Source of the DNA: Pseudomonas sp. WJP1
Lineage (GTDB): Bacteria; Pseudomonadota; Gammaproteobacteria; Pseudomonadales; Pseudomonadaceae
DNA: 64,000 nucleotides
Assembly (NCBI RefSeq): GCF_028471945.1
Contig: NZ_CP110128.1
Coordinates: forward strand, 1,786,501-1,850,500
Reading direction: 5' to 3'
A program made the position numbers and the translations under genes. Of this stretch, positions 36,349 through 46,376 are shown in pieces (the first letter of the stretch is position 1; every line of letters starts with the position of its first letter). The notes under the pieces are model-generated. The model was given only the letters and a program-made list of their open reading frames with translations, had not been told where the DNA came from and did not search any database.

Positions 36349-36797
36349 GTGAGTCGTTCAAGGAGCAAGTGCAACTGGCTCATGAGCGGGGCGAGTACGC
36401 CTCGTTGTTGAACCTCATTCCCTACGCCAGGTTGATCGGAGTCGAATGCTCGCGGGTGGGGGATGAGTTGCTGTTTCGCCTGCCGGCCAACAAGGACAAC
36501 ATCGGCAACCCTTTATTGCCGGCCATCCATGGCGGCGTGATCGCCGGGTTCATGGAATTGTCAGCTGCGCTGCACCTGCTGGTGGCGACTGGTTCGCCGG
36601 GCGTGCCGAAGATTATCGACTTCTCCCTCGATTACCTGCGCGCCGGGCAGTTTCGTGATACCTGGGCCCGCTGCCAGGTCTGTCGCCAGGGTCGCCGGGT
36701 CGCCAACGTGGCGATTACCGCCTGGCAAAGCACGGAAGCCGAACCCATTGCCACGGCCCGGGCGCATTTCAAACTCGATGAGCCCTTGAAATCCTGA
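36345..36797 (+). CDS. PaaI-type hotdog-fold thioesterase 2
   Basis: This 150-residue paralogue of the preceding gene has NPLLPAIHGGVIAGFMELSAAL in place of the active block, so the acidic residue is Glu rather than Asp. The fold and the HGG are kept. It is translationally coupled to the first. Its last codons overlap a likely heat-shock promoter for htpG. Confidence 0.85.
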   Translation: MSESFKEQVQLAHERGEYASLLNLIPYARLIGVECSRVGDELLFRLPANKDNIGNPLLPAIHGGVIAGFMELSAALHLLVATGSPGVPKIIDFSLDYLRAGQFRDTWARCQVCRQGRRVANVAITAWQSTEAEPIATARAHFKLDEPLKS

Positions 36798-36812
36798 ATG
36801 GAGCCCCCAACT
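36785..36812 (+). promoter_or_regulatory. Sigma-32 (RpoH) type promoter of htpG
   Basis: CTTGAAA (36785-36791) and CCCCAACT (36805-36812) are spaced 13 bases apart. They closely match the heat-shock consensus CTTGAAA and CCCCATnT. It lies at the end of the thioesterase gene and would give a leader of about 60 bases. Confidence 0.7.
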
Positions 36813-36878
36813 CTGATGACAACCCGCCGCCGACCCTCATGGTCGCGGCTTATGCCATCTGATTGGAGTTTGATGACC

Positions 36879-38783
36879 ATGAGTGTGGAAACTCAAAAGG
36901 AAACCCTGGGCTTCCAGACCGAGGTGAAGCAGCTGCTGCACCTCATGATCCATTCGCTGTATTCCAACAAGGAAATTTTCCTTCGCGAACTGATCTCGAA
37001 CGCCTCTGACGCTGTAGACAAATTACGTTTCGAAGCGCTGGCCAAGCCTCAATTGCTCGAAGGCGGCGCTGAACTGAAAATCCGTGTGAGCTTCGACAAG
37101 GACGCCAAGACCGTCACCCTCGAAGACAACGGCATCGGCATGAGCCGCGAAGACGCGATCACCCACCTGGGCACCATCGCCAAATCCGGTACCGCCGATT
37201 TCATGAAGCACCTGACGGGCGACCAGAAGAAAGACTCGCACCTGATCGGTCAGTTCGGTGTGGGCTTCTACTCGGCTTTCATCGTTGCCGATAAAGTCGA
37301 CGTGTTCAGCCGTCGTGCCGGCAGCGATGCCAGCGAAGGCGTGCACTGGTCCTCCAAGGGCGAGGGCGATTTTGAAGTCGCAACCATCGACAAGGCTGAC
37401 CGCGGCACCCGTATCGTCCTGCACCTGAAATCCGGTGAAGACGAGTTCGCCGATGGCTGGCGCCTGCGCAACATCATCAAGAAATACTCCGACCACATCG
37501 CTTTGCCGATCGAACTGCCGAAAGAAGTGGCAGCTGTCGAGGGTGAAGAGAAGCCTGCCGTTGAATGGGAAACCGTCAACCGCGCCAGCGCTTTGTGGAC
37601 CCGTCCGCGTACCGAGATCAAGGACGAGGAATACCAGGAGTTCTACAAGCACATCGCCCACGACTTCGAAAATCCGCTGAGCTGGAGCCACAACAAGGTC
37701 GAAGGCAAGCTCGAATACAGCTCGCTGCTGTATGTGCCGGCCCGTGCTCCGTTCGACCTGTACCAGCGTGAAGCGCCGAAAGGCCTGAAACTGTACGTGC
37801 AGCGTGTGTTCGTCATGGACCAGGCCGAGTCGTTCCTGCCGCTGTACCTGCGCTTCATCAAGGGCGTGGTCGATTCCAACGACCTGTCGCTGAACGTGTC
37901 GCGGGAAATCCTGCAGAAAGACCCGATCATCGACTCCATGAAGTCGGCGCTGACCAAGCGTGTCCTGGACATGCTGGAAAAACTGGCGAAGAACGATCCG
38001 GAGCAATACAAGGGCTTCTGGAAAAACTTCGGCCAGGTCATGAAAGAAGGCCCGGCAGAAGACTTCGCCAACAAAGAGAAAATCGCCGGTCTGTTGCGTT
38101 TCGCTTCGACCAACGGTGATGACGGCGAGCAGGTGGTCGGCCTGGCCGAGTACCTGGCCCGCGCCAAGGAAGGTCAGGACAAGATCTACTACCTGACCGG
38201 CGAAACCTACGCGCAGGTCAAGAACAGCCCGCACCTGGAAGTCTTCCGCAAGAAAGGCATCGAAGTGCTGCTGCTGACCGACCGTATCGACGAGTGGCTG
38301 ATGAGCTACCTCAGCGATTTCGACGGCAAGAGCTTCGTCGACGTGGCACGTGGTGACCTGGACCTGGGCAACCTGGACTCGGAAGAGGACAAGAAAGCCG
38401 CGGAAGAAGTCGCCAAGTCCAAAGAGGGTCTGGTCGAGCGCCTGAAGACAGCGCTGGGCGAATCCGTGGCTGAAGTGCGAGTATCCCATCGCCTGACCGA
38501 TTCCCCGGCGATCCTGGCCATCGGCGAGCAGGACCTGGGCCTGCAGATGCGTCAGATCCTGGAAGCCAGCGGGCAGAAGGTTCCGGATTCGAAGCCGATC
38601 TTCGAATTCAACCCGGCTCACCCGTTGATCGAGAAGCTCGACAGCGAGCAGAGCGACGAGCGCTTCGGCGACCTGTCGCACATCCTCTTCGACCAGGCGG
38701 CCCTGGCGGCCGGCGACAGCTTGAAAGACCCGGCGGCTTATGTGCGCCGCCTGAACAAGCTGCTGGTTGAGCTGTCGGCTTAA
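36879..38783 (+). CDS. htpG: Molecular chaperone HtpG (bacterial Hsp90)
   Basis: This 634-residue ATP-dependent chaperone has the N-terminal GHKL ATPase domain ([42 protein letters not shown]), the middle domain and the C-terminal dimerisation domain. The length equals the usual Pseudomonas HtpG. Of several in-frame ATGs, 36879 gives the conserved [16 protein letters not shown]. It has a heat-shock promoter upstream and a terminator downstream. Confidence 0.97.
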   Translation: MSVETQKETLGFQTEVKQLLHLMIHSLYSNKEIFLRELISNASDAVDKLRFEALAKPQLLEGGAELKIRVSFDKDAKTVTLEDNGIGMSREDAITHLGTIAKSGTADFMKHLTGDQKKDSHLIGQFGVGFYSAFIVADKVDVFSRRAGSDASEGVHWSSKGEGDFEVATIDKADRGTRIVLHLKSGEDEFADGWRLRNIIKKYSDHIALPIELPKEVAAVEGEEKPAVEWETVNRASALWTRPRTEIKDEEYQEFYKHIAHDFENPLSWSHNKVEGKLEYSSLLYVPARAPFDLYQREAPKGLKLYVQRVFVMDQAESFLPLYLRFIKGVVDSNDLSLNVSREILQKDPIIDSMKSALTKRVLDMLEKLAKNDPEQYKGFWKNFGQVMKEGPAEDFANKEKIAGLLRFASTNGDDGEQVVGLAEYLARAKEGQDKIYYLTGETYAQVKNSPHLEVFRKKGIEVLLLTDRIDEWLMSYLSDFDGKSFVDVARGDLDLGNLDSEEDKKAAEEVAKSKEGLVERLKTALGESVAEVRVSHRLTDSPAILAIGEQDLGLQMRQILEASGQKVPDSKPIFEFNPAHPLIEKLDSEQSDERFGDLSHILFDQAALAAGDSLKDPAAYVRRLNKLLVELSA

Positions 38784-38794
38784 TCGCGTTGTAG

Positions 38795-38819
38795 AAAAAC
38801 CCGCTTCGGCGGGTTTTTT
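38795..38819 (+). terminator. Rho-independent terminator after htpG
   Basis: AACCCGC and GCGGGTT pair around a TTCG loop, followed by a T-run. Confidence 0.92.
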
Positions 38820-38850
38820 CATTCTGGTGTTTAAAAATCAGGAGTCAGAA

Positions 38851-39579
38851 ATGAGCCAAATCACTGTACGTTCTGTTGCCTATCAGATTGACGGCCAGCC
38901 CTACGAGAGCCGCCTGGCCTTCGATGCCGACCACAAGGGCCCGCGTCCGGGGTTGTTGATGGCGCCGAACTGGATGGGCGTGGGTGCCGGTGCCGAGGAG
39001 ATCGCCAAGTCGGTCGCGGCCAAGGGCTATGTGGTGCTGATCGCGGACCTTTATGGTCAATCGGTTCGGCCGCAGAACAACGATGAGGCAGGCGCGGCAA
39101 TGATGCCGCTGAAGAATGACCGTCCGTTGCTGCGCAAGCGCATGCAAGTGGCTTTCGAACAGCTCCAGGCCCAGGGTGAGGCGGCGGTTGATACGTCGAA
39201 ACTGGCGACCTTCGGTTTCTGCTTCGGCGGTTGCTGCGCCCTGGAATTCGCCCGTACCGGTGCGCCGGTGAAGGCGGCGGTGTCGTTCCACGGCACCCTC
39301 GATACTCCGGACGTCAACGATGCGAAAAACATCAAGGGTTCGGTGCTGGTGCTGCACGGTGCGTCTGATCCATTGGTGCCCAAGGAGCAACTGCCGGCGT
39401 TTGAAGATGAAATGAATGCCGCGGGTGTGGATTGGCAGCTGCTGAGCTATGGTGGCGCGTTCCACTCGTTCACTGACCCGCATGCGAACGTGCCGGGCAT
39501 GATGATGTACGACGCGAAGGTTGCCGCTCGGGCATTCACTTCGATGCACAACCTGCTGGATGAAGTGTTCAAAGGTTGA
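38851..39579 (+). CDS. Dienelactone hydrolase family protein
   Basis: This 242-residue cytosolic alpha/beta hydrolase has the dienelactone-hydrolase triad: Cys124 in GFCFGGCC, Asp173 in GASDPLVPK and His205 in GAFHSFTDP. The cysteine nucleophile is characteristic of this family. Whether it acts on dienelactone is unknown, since no aromatic degradation genes are near. The same gene follows htpG in P. aeruginosa. The ATG at 38851 follows AGGAG. Confidence 0.9.
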   Translation: MSQITVRSVAYQIDGQPYESRLAFDADHKGPRPGLLMAPNWMGVGAGAEEIAKSVAAKGYVVLIADLYGQSVRPQNNDEAGAAMMPLKNDRPLLRKRMQVAFEQLQAQGEAAVDTSKLATFGFCFGGCCALEFARTGAPVKAAVSFHGTLDTPDVNDAKNIKGSVLVLHGASDPLVPKEQLPAFEDEMNAAGVDWQLLSYGGAFHSFTDPHANVPGMMMYDAKVAARAFTSMHNLLDEVFKG

Positions 39580-39610
39580 CCATGATTGGGTCGGTGTAAG
39601 TGCCTGCCTC

Positions 39611-39674
39611 ATCGCGAGCAGGTTCACTCCTACATTGGAATGCATTCTCCTGTAGGAGTGAGCCTGCTCGCGAT
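39611..39674. repeat. REPIN between convergent genes
   Basis: The right arm at 39652-39674 carries GAGTGAGCCTGCTCGC. The left arm at 39611-39633 has one change (GGTTCAC for GGCTCAC). The loop is 18 bases. Confidence 0.9.
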
Positions 39675-39699
39675 GGCGGTCTAACAGACACTTGACTGT

Positions 39700-40560
39700 T
39701 TAAGGCAGTTCAATCCGCTCAACTTCCCCCGGCACCGTCGGCCAATCCCCGGCCGCCCAGCGTCGACGCGCTTCATCGATGGCAGCCGGATCGCTCGCCA
39801 CAAAATTCCAGTTGATCCGACGCGGCCCATCCAGCGGCGCGCCACCGAACAACACCGCATGACTGTCGCTCGCGGCGAACAATGTCATCTCTTCCCCGGG
39901 TGGCAACACCAGCAGTGAATGCGGCTCTATGGGTTCTCCATCCAGCTGCACCTCACCGCTCAACAGATACAGCGCGCGCTCTTCATGCTCGGTGGGAATC
40001 AGCAAGGTCGTCGCCGTTTGCAAGGTCAATTCGGCATACAGCGTAGGGGAAAGCACCGGCACCGGCGATTCCAGGCAAAAGCCCGAGCCCGCGATCATGC
40101 GGATCTTTACCCCGAGGTTTTCGCTGACCGGCAAGGTGCTCGCCGGGTGGTGACTGTAGTGTCCCGGGCCCTGTTCCCGGTCTTTTGGCGACGCCAGCCA
40201 GATCTGCAAGCCGTGCATCGTAAAGCCGCTTTCTTTCAGCGCTTCGGGGGTGCGCTCGACATGGGCGATGGCACTGCCGGCGGTCATCCAGCTGACATCA
40301 CCGGCATTGACCACCTGATCCGAACCGAGGCTGTCCTTGTGCTGCAACTGGCCTTCAAAGAGGTAGGTGAGGGTGGAGAGGCCGATGTGCGGATGCTGGC
40401 GGATGTTCATGCCTTCTCCCGCGGCGTAGCGGGTTTGCAGCATATGGTCGAAAAATACGAAGGGCCCGACATTGCGGCATTTGGCTGACGGCAACGGGCG
40501 AAGAATCGGCTGGCCTTCGACATCTTCGGCGCGGGGGCGGATCACGAGCGGAGTGTTCAT
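39700..40560 (-). CDS. Pirin family protein
   Basis: This 286-residue bicupin has the four expected metal ligands in the N-terminal cupin: His56 and His58 in RQHPHIGLST, and His100 and Glu102 in AIAHVERTPE. Family members are iron-binding; some oxidise flavonols such as quercetin and others regulate metabolism. The function here is not determined. The C-terminal pirin domain contains LPPGEEMTLFAASDSHAVLFGG. The gene stands alone. Confidence 0.9.
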   Translation of the reverse strand: MNTPLVIRPRAEDVEGQPILRPLPSAKCRNVGPFVFFDHMLQTRYAAGEGMNIRQHPHIGLSTLTYLFEGQLQHKDSLGSDQVVNAGDVSWMTAGSAIAHVERTPEALKESGFTMHGLQIWLASPKDREQGPGHYSHHPASTLPVSENLGVKIRMIAGSGFCLESPVPVLSPTLYAELTLQTATTLLIPTEHEERALYLLSGEVQLDGEPIEPHSLLVLPPGEEMTLFAASDSHAVLFGGAPLDGPRRINWNFVASDPAAIDEARRRWAAGDWPTVPGEVERIELP

Positions 40561-40622
40561 GGTGCGTTCCAGGCTGGGCGGGTGATGCGGTCGAGCATAA
40601 CCCGCTTGCGCAGCCGTTGCCG

Positions 40623-41039
40623 CTATTGGCTGAACGCGCCTTCGGAGAGATGGGTTTCGACGCTGACTTCGCTGCTGGTCATCAGCTTGTGAACCGGGCA
40701 GCGGTCGGCCACGCGGTGCAACTCATCGCGCTGGGCGTCGGTGAGCACGCCCTTGAGGGTCAGCTTGACGTGCAATGCGTATTTGCCTTTTTGCTCCTGG
40801 CTGTTGTCGCGCTTGACCTCCACGCCAACGCCCGTCAGCGGAATGTCCTTTTTCTTCGCGTACATCTTCAAGGTCAGGGCCTTGCAGGCGCCGAGGGCTG
40901 CGTCGAAGTAATCGTGTGGCTCCGGCGCTGAACCTTCGCCGCCTGCGGACACAGGCGCATCGGCAAAGAGTTCGTGGTCATCGATCTGCACGGTATGGCG
41001 TAAACCTTCGGCGGAAACGGTATTGACGGTAACGGTCAT
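40623..41039 (-). CDS. OsmC family protein (peroxiredoxin-like)
   Basis: This 138-residue protein of the OsmC/YhfA group has the two conserved cysteines, Cys52 in ALGACKALTLKMYAKKK and Cys114 in ADRCPVHKLM. OsmC/Ohr proteins reduce organic hydroperoxides, and YhfA-like members are less well defined. The start at 41037-41039 is the better conserved. An upstream in-frame ATG 10 codons earlier is possible. Confidence 0.88.
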   Translation of the reverse strand: MTVTVNTVSAEGLRHTVQIDDHELFADAPVSAGGEGSAPEPHDYFDAALGACKALTLKMYAKKKDIPLTGVGVEVKRDNSQEQKGKYALHVKLTLKGVLTDAQRDELHRVADRCPVHKLMTSSEVSVETHLSEGAFSQ

Positions 41040-41144
41040 GGGAGCCTCGCTGGCAATGGGAAGAGTCATTTGAGCAAAAAAGACCTCGAAGTTATAGAGC
41101 ATTCACCCTGGGGCGCGTTCCACTTTTTTGCGTATTCACAGGCG

Positions 41145-41171
41145 AAAAAAAGCCCCGCATGGGCGGGGCGT
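41145..41171 (-). terminator. Terminator of the purM-purN-DUF3108 strand
   Basis: GCCCCGC (41152-41158) pairs with GCGGGGC (41163-41169). On the minus strand it is followed by seven T. Confidence 0.88.
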
Positions 41172-41187
41172 TTTCATGTCTGGCGGA

Positions 41188-41901
41188 TCAGCTGCCTTTG
41201 ACAGTCTTGCCGTTGACCTTGCCGTCCAGGAGCATGATGTTGTACTCCTTGCCGTCGGTCTCGACCTGTTGCAGACGAACCAGCAGGTAATCCCAATCCT
41301 TGGCGAACCACAGCACGGTGATGCGCTTGCTTTGTGTCGGGTCGCGTACGCGCTCGACCTTGATCGCATCGATCTGGCCAGCCTTGGTGTCGACTTTTTC
41401 CGAACCCAGCACGCGGAAGTCATAGGTGTCGACTTCGCCATCATCGACCACCTGATAGCTCATGCTTTTCTTGCCGGCAGCCACGTCATGCTGCAGCGCC
41501 AGCTGGTAGGTGGATTTGTCGAGCATGCCGCGGTTGAGCGGGATATTGACCGCGTCGCCACGGTCAGTACCGGTGACCTTCTTGGCGGTCCAGTCGAAGT
41601 CCAGGTCGGCTTTCTTGGCTTTGCCCAGGCCGCCACGCTCGAAGTGGTAGGACTGTGGCAGCAAGGTGTCCTTGTCGACGGTCAGGGTGCTTTCTTCGGA
41701 CAGGCTGGCGATCATCATCGACGCCTTGAAGTTGAGCTTCCAGACGCCGTTGGCTTCCTTGGTCAGGCTGCGTTCAGCCGTACCGCTCATGGGCAACTGC
41801 TTCCAGTCGGCGGTGTAGCTGGCGGAGAAGGGTTGAAGGTCTGCAGCCTGTGCGAAGGGCAAGGCGAGCAGAGCACAAGCGAAGAGCAGGGCGCGACGCA
41901 T
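41188..41901 (-). CDS. DUF3108 domain exported protein
   Basis: This 237-residue protein has a signal peptide (cleavage after AQA, about residue 19) and the DUF3108 pattern beginning LQPFSASYTADWKQLPMSG. The function is unknown and a periplasmic location is likely. It lies 8 bases downstream of purN on the same strand, so it is probably the last gene of the purM-purN transcript. Confidence 0.85.
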   Translation of the reverse strand: MRRALLFACALLALPFAQAADLQPFSASYTADWKQLPMSGTAERSLTKEANGVWKLNFKASMMIASLSEESTLTVDKDTLLPQSYHFERGGLGKAKKADLDFDWTAKKVTGTDRGDAVNIPLNRGMLDKSTYQLALQHDVAAGKKSMSYQVVDDGEVDTYDFRVLGSEKVDTKAGQIDAIKVERVRDPTQSKRITVLWFAKDWDYLLVRLQQVETDGKEYNIMLLDGKVNGKTVKGS

Positions 41902-41909
41902 AAAATCTC

Positions 41910-42560
41910 CTAGGTTCGAATCAAGTGGCCGCTGGGCGCAAGCAACTGTCCATCCAGTAAAGCACCTTGTTCACTGAGCGATAGCCGGCCTTCGGCAAAC
42001 CAGCGTACGGCCATGGGGTAGATCAGGTGTTCCTGCACATGGACCCGCTGCGCGAGGCTCTGCGGCGAGTCGTGCAACTCTACTGGTATTACTGCTTGTA
42101 CGACCAGTGGTCCGCCATCGAGTTCCTCGGTGACGAAGTGCACGGAGCAGCCGTGCTCGGCATCGCCGGCCTCCAGCGCGCGCTGATGAGTGTGTAACCC
42201 TTTGTATTTGGGTAGCAGCGAGGGGTGGATATTGAGCAGGCGACCCGCGTAGTGGCGTACGAAATCAGCGCTGAGAATGCGCATGAATCCGGCCAGCACC
42301 ACGAGTTTGGGATTGAAGGCGTCGATCAGTTCGATCAGCGCGGCGTCGAAGGCCTCGCGGCCCTCGAAAGCCTTGTGATCCAGGGTGCGGGTGTCGATAC
42401 CCGCGTCCCTGGCGCGTTGCAGGCCATAAGCGTCGGCGCGGTTGGAAATCACCGCAGCGACGCGGACCGGGCTGTCGCCGGTCCGCGTGCTGTCGATCAA
42501 TGCCTGCAAGTTACTGCCGGTGCCGGACAACAGCACCACAACATCACAGGTCTGAGACAT
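41910..42560 (-). CDS. purN: Phosphoribosylglycinamide formyltransferase
   Basis: This 216-residue enzyme transfers the formyl group of 10-formyl-THF to GAR in purine synthesis. Visible are the phosphate loop LSGTGSNLQAL and the catalytic residues Asn110 and His112 in NIHPSLLPKYKG and Asp148 in EELDGGPLV, matching the E. coli Asn-His-Asp set. The ATG shares one base with the purM stop. A TTG directly upstream is unlikely to be the start. Confidence 0.96.
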   Translation of the reverse strand: MSQTCDVVVLLSGTGSNLQALIDSTRTGDSPVRVAAVISNRADAYGLQRARDAGIDTRTLDHKAFEGREAFDAALIELIDAFNPKLVVLAGFMRILSADFVRHYAGRLLNIHPSLLPKYKGLHTHQRALEAGDAEHGCSVHFVTEELDGGPLVVQAVIPVELHDSPQSLAQRVHVQEHLIYPMAVRWFAEGRLSLSEQGALLDGQLLAPSGHLIRT

Positions 42561-43618
42561 CAATGAGCCTTGAGGTTTTGCAGTTCAACCTGAGCTGCGC
42601 CTTCGGCAGCGGTGGCGATCTGACCGATGACCCAAGGCTGCTCGCCCGCTTCACGCAGCACGTTCAGCGCGGTTTCCACGTGCTCTTGAGCGACGCAGAT
42701 GACCATGCCCACGCCGCAGTTCAGAACGCGGTGCATTTCGTTTTCGTCGACGTTGCCTTTCTCTTGCAGCCAGTCGAACACCGCAGGGCGGGTCCAGCTT
42801 GCCACGTCAACCACGGCTTGTGCGCCTTTTGGCAGTACGCGTGGGATGTTGTCCAGCAGGCCGCCACCGGTGATGTGGGCCATGGCTTTTACCGCGCCGG
42901 TGTCCTTGATCAGCTTGAGCAGCGGCTTCACGTAGATACGGGTCGGGGCCATCAGCAGGTCGGTCAGCGGCTTGCCGTCGAGCTGGATGTTCTCGATGTC
43001 GGCACCGGACACTTCGATGATCTTGCGGATCAGCGAGTAGCCGTTGGAGTGCGGGCCGGAGGACGGCAGGGCGAGCAGGGCATCGCCGGCGGCAACTTTG
43101 GAACCGTCGATGATCTCGGCTTTTTCCACGACGCCGACGCAGAAGCCGGCCAGGTCGTAGTCTTCGCCTTCGTACATGCCAGGCATTTCAGCGGTTTCGC
43201 CGCCCACCAGGGAGCAGCCCGACAGTTCGCAGCCAGCGCCGATGCCGGTCACGACCTGGGCGGCGGTGTCGACGTTCAGTTTGCCGGTGGCGTAGTAGTC
43301 GAGGAAGAACAGTGGCTCGGCGCCGCATACCACCAGGTCGTTGACGCACATGGCAACCAGGTCGATGCCGATGCTGTCGTGCTTGTTCAGGTTCAATGCC
43401 AGGCGCAGCTTGGTGCCGACGCCGTCAGTACCGGAAACCAGCACGGGCTGCTTGTAGCCGGCCGGGATTTCGCAGAGGGCGCCGAAACCGCCCAGGCCGC
43501 CCATGACTTCCGGGCGCGCAGTGCGCTTGGCGACGCTCTTGATGCGTTCGACCAATGCTTCACCGGCGTCGATGTCTACACCGGCGTCCTTGTAGCTCAG
43601 GGAGGGTTGCTTGCTCAT
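42560..43618 (-). CDS. purM: Phosphoribosylformylglycinamidine cyclo-ligase
   Basis: This 352-residue enzyme makes AIR from FGAM with ATP. It begins [19 protein letters not shown] and has [16 protein letters not shown] and [13 protein letters not shown] as in the AIRS family. It is translationally coupled to purN. It is divergent from the DUF2066 gene, as in other pseudomonads. Confidence 0.97.
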   Translation of the reverse strand: MSKQPSLSYKDAGVDIDAGEALVERIKSVAKRTARPEVMGGLGGFGALCEIPAGYKQPVLVSGTDGVGTKLRLALNLNKHDSIGIDLVAMCVNDLVVCGAEPLFFLDYYATGKLNVDTAAQVVTGIGAGCELSGCSLVGGETAEMPGMYEGEDYDLAGFCVGVVEKAEIIDGSKVAAGDALLALPSSGPHSNGYSLIRKIIEVSGADIENIQLDGKPLTDLLMAPTRIYVKPLLKLIKDTGAVKAMAHITGGGLLDNIPRVLPKGAQAVVDVASWTRPAVFDWLQEKGNVDENEMHRVLNCGVGMVICVAQEHVETALNVLREAGEQPWVIGQIATAAEGAAQVELQNLKAH

Positions 43619-44003
43619 GATCCAGGCCTTTAGGGGGGGATTTCTGGGTAACGACCGAGTCCATCGGGACCGTCGAAATCGACGAAGGTGATTGCCTCAC
43701 GCGATATTCGAGGGTGCCCGGCTGTTGCCGGTCTGCGAAGGCGCGCGATTTTATCAGGCTTGAAGGGCAGCGGCCATCCTCACGCCGACGGCAGGGGGCA
43801 TATCGGCCGAAAAAAACCGCCTTTACCCGATATGGATGACATCCTGCTCGCCTCTACGGGTTGTCGTCATTAACCGTCTATCGTTAGCACAGTGCAAAAA
43901 CTTACCCAGGGCGTGTGAATGTTTTACATCGGGCGATGGTCACAGCCTTGCCCGATCGTTTCATGCGGCCTGTTCCAGCCGCCTTTGTCTTCAGGAATCT
44001 TCC
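43619..44003. other. Gene-free divergent region between purM and the DUF2066 gene
   Basis: These 385 bases have no credible gene, REP or strong terminator. Promoters for both sides must lie here, but I could not identify convincing hexamers. Confidence 0.5.
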
Positions 44004-45068
44004 ATGGGTTTTTGTAAAATTTTGCTTGTGGGCTGTTTGTCGCTGGTTAGCTTGATTAGCCACGCTGAAACCGTCAAAGGCCTTTATCAGGTGCGCGAGC
44101 CGGTCAACGGCCAGTCGCCAGAGGAGCGTGAGCAAGCCACACAGCGGGCGCTCGATACGCTGGTGTTGCGCCTGACCGGTGATCCCAAGGCACCACAGAG
44201 TCCGGGGCTGGCGGCGCTTCGCAACGACCCGCAGCAAATCATCAGCCAGTACGGTTTCGAGGCCGGCCCGCCGGAAGTGTTGAAAGTCGATTTCGACCCG
44301 GGCACCACCGCACAGGCCTTGCGTCGGGCCGGGTTGGCGATGTGGGGCTCCAATCGGCCGTCGATCCTGGGCTGGTGGTTGAACGACTACACCGAGGGTT
44401 CAAGCCTGGTAGGTGATGGTCAGGCCGGTGCGACACCCCTGCGTCGCGCCGCGCAGCACCGTGGTTTGCCCCTGCGTCTGCCGCTGGCGGACTTGAACGA
44501 ACAAATCGTCGGCACCGCGCCGAATCTGGAAAGTGCTGATCCGTCGGCCCTGCGCAGCGCCTCGCAGCGTTACAATGCCGACGCGTTGCTGGCGGTCCAT
44601 GCCCGAGAAGAGGGTGGCCAATGGCAAGCCAAGTGGCAGTTGTGGCTGGGCGATCAGAAAGAGGCCGGCAGTGCGCAGGGGGCGGATCAAGCCGCTTTGG
44701 CGGACGCGGTGATGCTGGCGGTCAACCAGCGACTGGCGCCGCGATTCGTCACCAAGCCTGGGGCCTCGGCCGCACAGTTGCTGGAAGTCCAAGGCATGAA
44801 CCTGGAGCGGTATGCGGCCCTTGGGCGTTTGCTGGAGCCTTTCGGCGGTCGTCCGCAAAGTGTCAACGGCGATCGGATTCTTTATCGGGTCAACGGCAGT
44901 AGCGAGCAACTGCGCGCGCAATTGTCGCTAGCCAGGTTGCAGGAGGTCGCGGTGGAGCCGGCACCGGCGCCGGCGCCGGCAGCACCGGTCCAGTCTGTAG
45001 TCGCTGGCTCGGTTCCTGTGGTAGCGCCCTCGCCGGCACCGACGCCGCAATTGCGTTTCCGCTGGTAG
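44004..45068 (+). CDS. DUF2066 domain exported protein
   Basis: This 354-residue protein has a signal peptide ending LISHA (about residue 21). The DUF2066 part includes QATQRALDTLVLRLTGDPKAP and SQYGFEAGPPEVLKVDFDPG. A proline/alanine-rich tail runs from about 310 to the end. The function is unknown. The ATG at 44004 follows AGGAA. It is conserved between purM and a PerM-like gene in pseudomonads. Confidence 0.82.
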   Translation: MGFCKILLVGCLSLVSLISHAETVKGLYQVREPVNGQSPEEREQATQRALDTLVLRLTGDPKAPQSPGLAALRNDPQQIISQYGFEAGPPEVLKVDFDPGTTAQALRRAGLAMWGSNRPSILGWWLNDYTEGSSLVGDGQAGATPLRRAAQHRGLPLRLPLADLNEQIVGTAPNLESADPSALRSASQRYNADALLAVHAREEGGQWQAKWQLWLGDQKEAGSAQGADQAALADAVMLAVNQRLAPRFVTKPGASAAQLLEVQGMNLERYAALGRLLEPFGGRPQSVNGDRILYRVNGSSEQLRAQLSLARLQEVAVEPAPAPAPAAPVQSVVAGSVPVVAPSPAPTPQLRFRW

Positions 45069-45105
45069 ATTTTTCTTTCTTTATATAGAAGCAATGGAGT
45101 GGTTC

Positions 45106-46179
45106 ATGGCCGATACGCGGCGTTGGTTCTGGTTGGGTGGAGTGCTGTTGCTCTGCGCGTTTATCTGGCTGTTGCACCCGATCCTCACACCGTTCCTGGT
45201 GGCGTTGTTGTTGGCCTATCTGTTTGACCCCCTGGTGGATCGGCTGGAAAAGGCCGGCCTGTCGCGGACCTGGGGCGTGATTGCGGTGTTCGCCCTGTTC
45301 ACCCTGATCTTCACCACGTTGCTGCTGGTGTTGGTGCCGATGCTAGCCAAGCAGTTGTTTCGCTTGTATGAGCTGGCGCCGCAGATGCTCGATTGGCTGC
45401 AGCACACCGCATTGCCATGGGCTCAATCGAAGTTCGGCTTGTCGGAGGGCTTCTGGAAGTTCGACAAGCTCAAGGCCGCGATCAGTGAGCACATGGGGCA
45501 GACCACCGACATCGTTGGCGTGGTGCTGAGCCAGGCGACGGCCTCGGGCCTGGCGTTGATTGGCTGGCTGGCGAACCTGGTGTTGATTCCGGTGGTGAGT
45601 TTCTACTTGCTGCGGGACTGGGACCTGATGATGGCCAAGATCCGCAGCCTGCTGCCGCGCGATCGTGAAGAGCGCGCCGTGTCATTGGCCGCGGAGTGCC
45701 ATGAAGTGCTCGGCGCCTTCGTCCGCGGGCAATTGCTGGTAATGGTCGCGTTGGGCGTGATCTACGCCGCGGGCCTGATGCTGGTGGGGCTGGAGTTGGG
45801 CCTGTTGATCGGGATGATTGCCGGTCTGGCGGCGATTGTGCCGTACATGGGCTTTATCATTGGCATTGGCGCGGCGCTGATTGCCGGTCTGTTCCAGTTT
45901 GGCGGCGATTTGTATCCCATGATGGGTATTGTCGCGGTGTTCATGGTCGGTCAGGCGCTGGAGGGCATGGTGCTCACGCCATTGCTGGTGGGAGACCGCA
46001 TCGGCCTGCACCCGGTGGCGGTGATCTTCGCGATTCTGGCAGGCGGCGAACTCTTTGGTTTTACCGGTGTGTTGCTGGCACTGCCCGTGGCGGCGGTGAT
46101 CATGGTGCTGCTGCGCCATGTGCATGATTTGTATAAGGATTCCGGTATGTACAGTGGTGTTGACGAATCAGAGCTCTAG
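45106..46179 (+). CDS. AI-2E/PerM family transporter
   Basis: This 357-residue membrane protein of the PerM/AI-2 exporter family has helices around 8-45, a large soluble segment, and then a helix cluster ending with the family motif VGQALEGMVLTPLLVGDRIGLHPVAVI. The transported substrate is unknown; some members export autoinducer-2 and others sodium ions. The ATG at 45106 follows GGAG by 6 bases. Confidence 0.87.
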   Translation: MADTRRWFWLGGVLLLCAFIWLLHPILTPFLVALLLAYLFDPLVDRLEKAGLSRTWGVIAVFALFTLIFTTLLLVLVPMLAKQLFRLYELAPQMLDWLQHTALPWAQSKFGLSEGFWKFDKLKAAISEHMGQTTDIVGVVLSQATASGLALIGWLANLVLIPVVSFYLLRDWDLMMAKIRSLLPRDREERAVSLAAECHEVLGAFVRGQLLVMVALGVIYAAGLMLVGLELGLLIGMIAGLAAIVPYMGFIIGIGAALIAGLFQFGGDLYPMMGIVAVFMVGQALEGMVLTPLLVGDRIGLHPVAVIFAILAGGELFGFTGVLLALPVAAVIMVLLRHVHDLYKDSGMYSGVDESEL

Positions 46180-46189
46180 ACGGGTTCAC

Positions 46190-46221
46190 GGGCAGCCCGG
46201 ATCGACACCCGGTGGCTGCCC
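46190..46221 (+). repeat. Hairpin after the PerM-like gene
   Basis: GGGCAGCC (46190-46197) pairs with GGCTGCCC (46214-46221). No T-run follows, so it is at best a weak terminator. Confidence 0.5.
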
Positions 46222-46376
46222 ATTGCGCCAAAGAATCTGTCATAAAACCGGTGCGCTAACGCAAACCTTTGATTTTGCTTGTGGTCTGTCGCATTGTGCG
46301 GTCGGCTTCACGGGTATAAACTTCGCAAACTTTACACAGAGGCCACTAACGGTTCCTTTGGAACTGTTCAGTCAGC

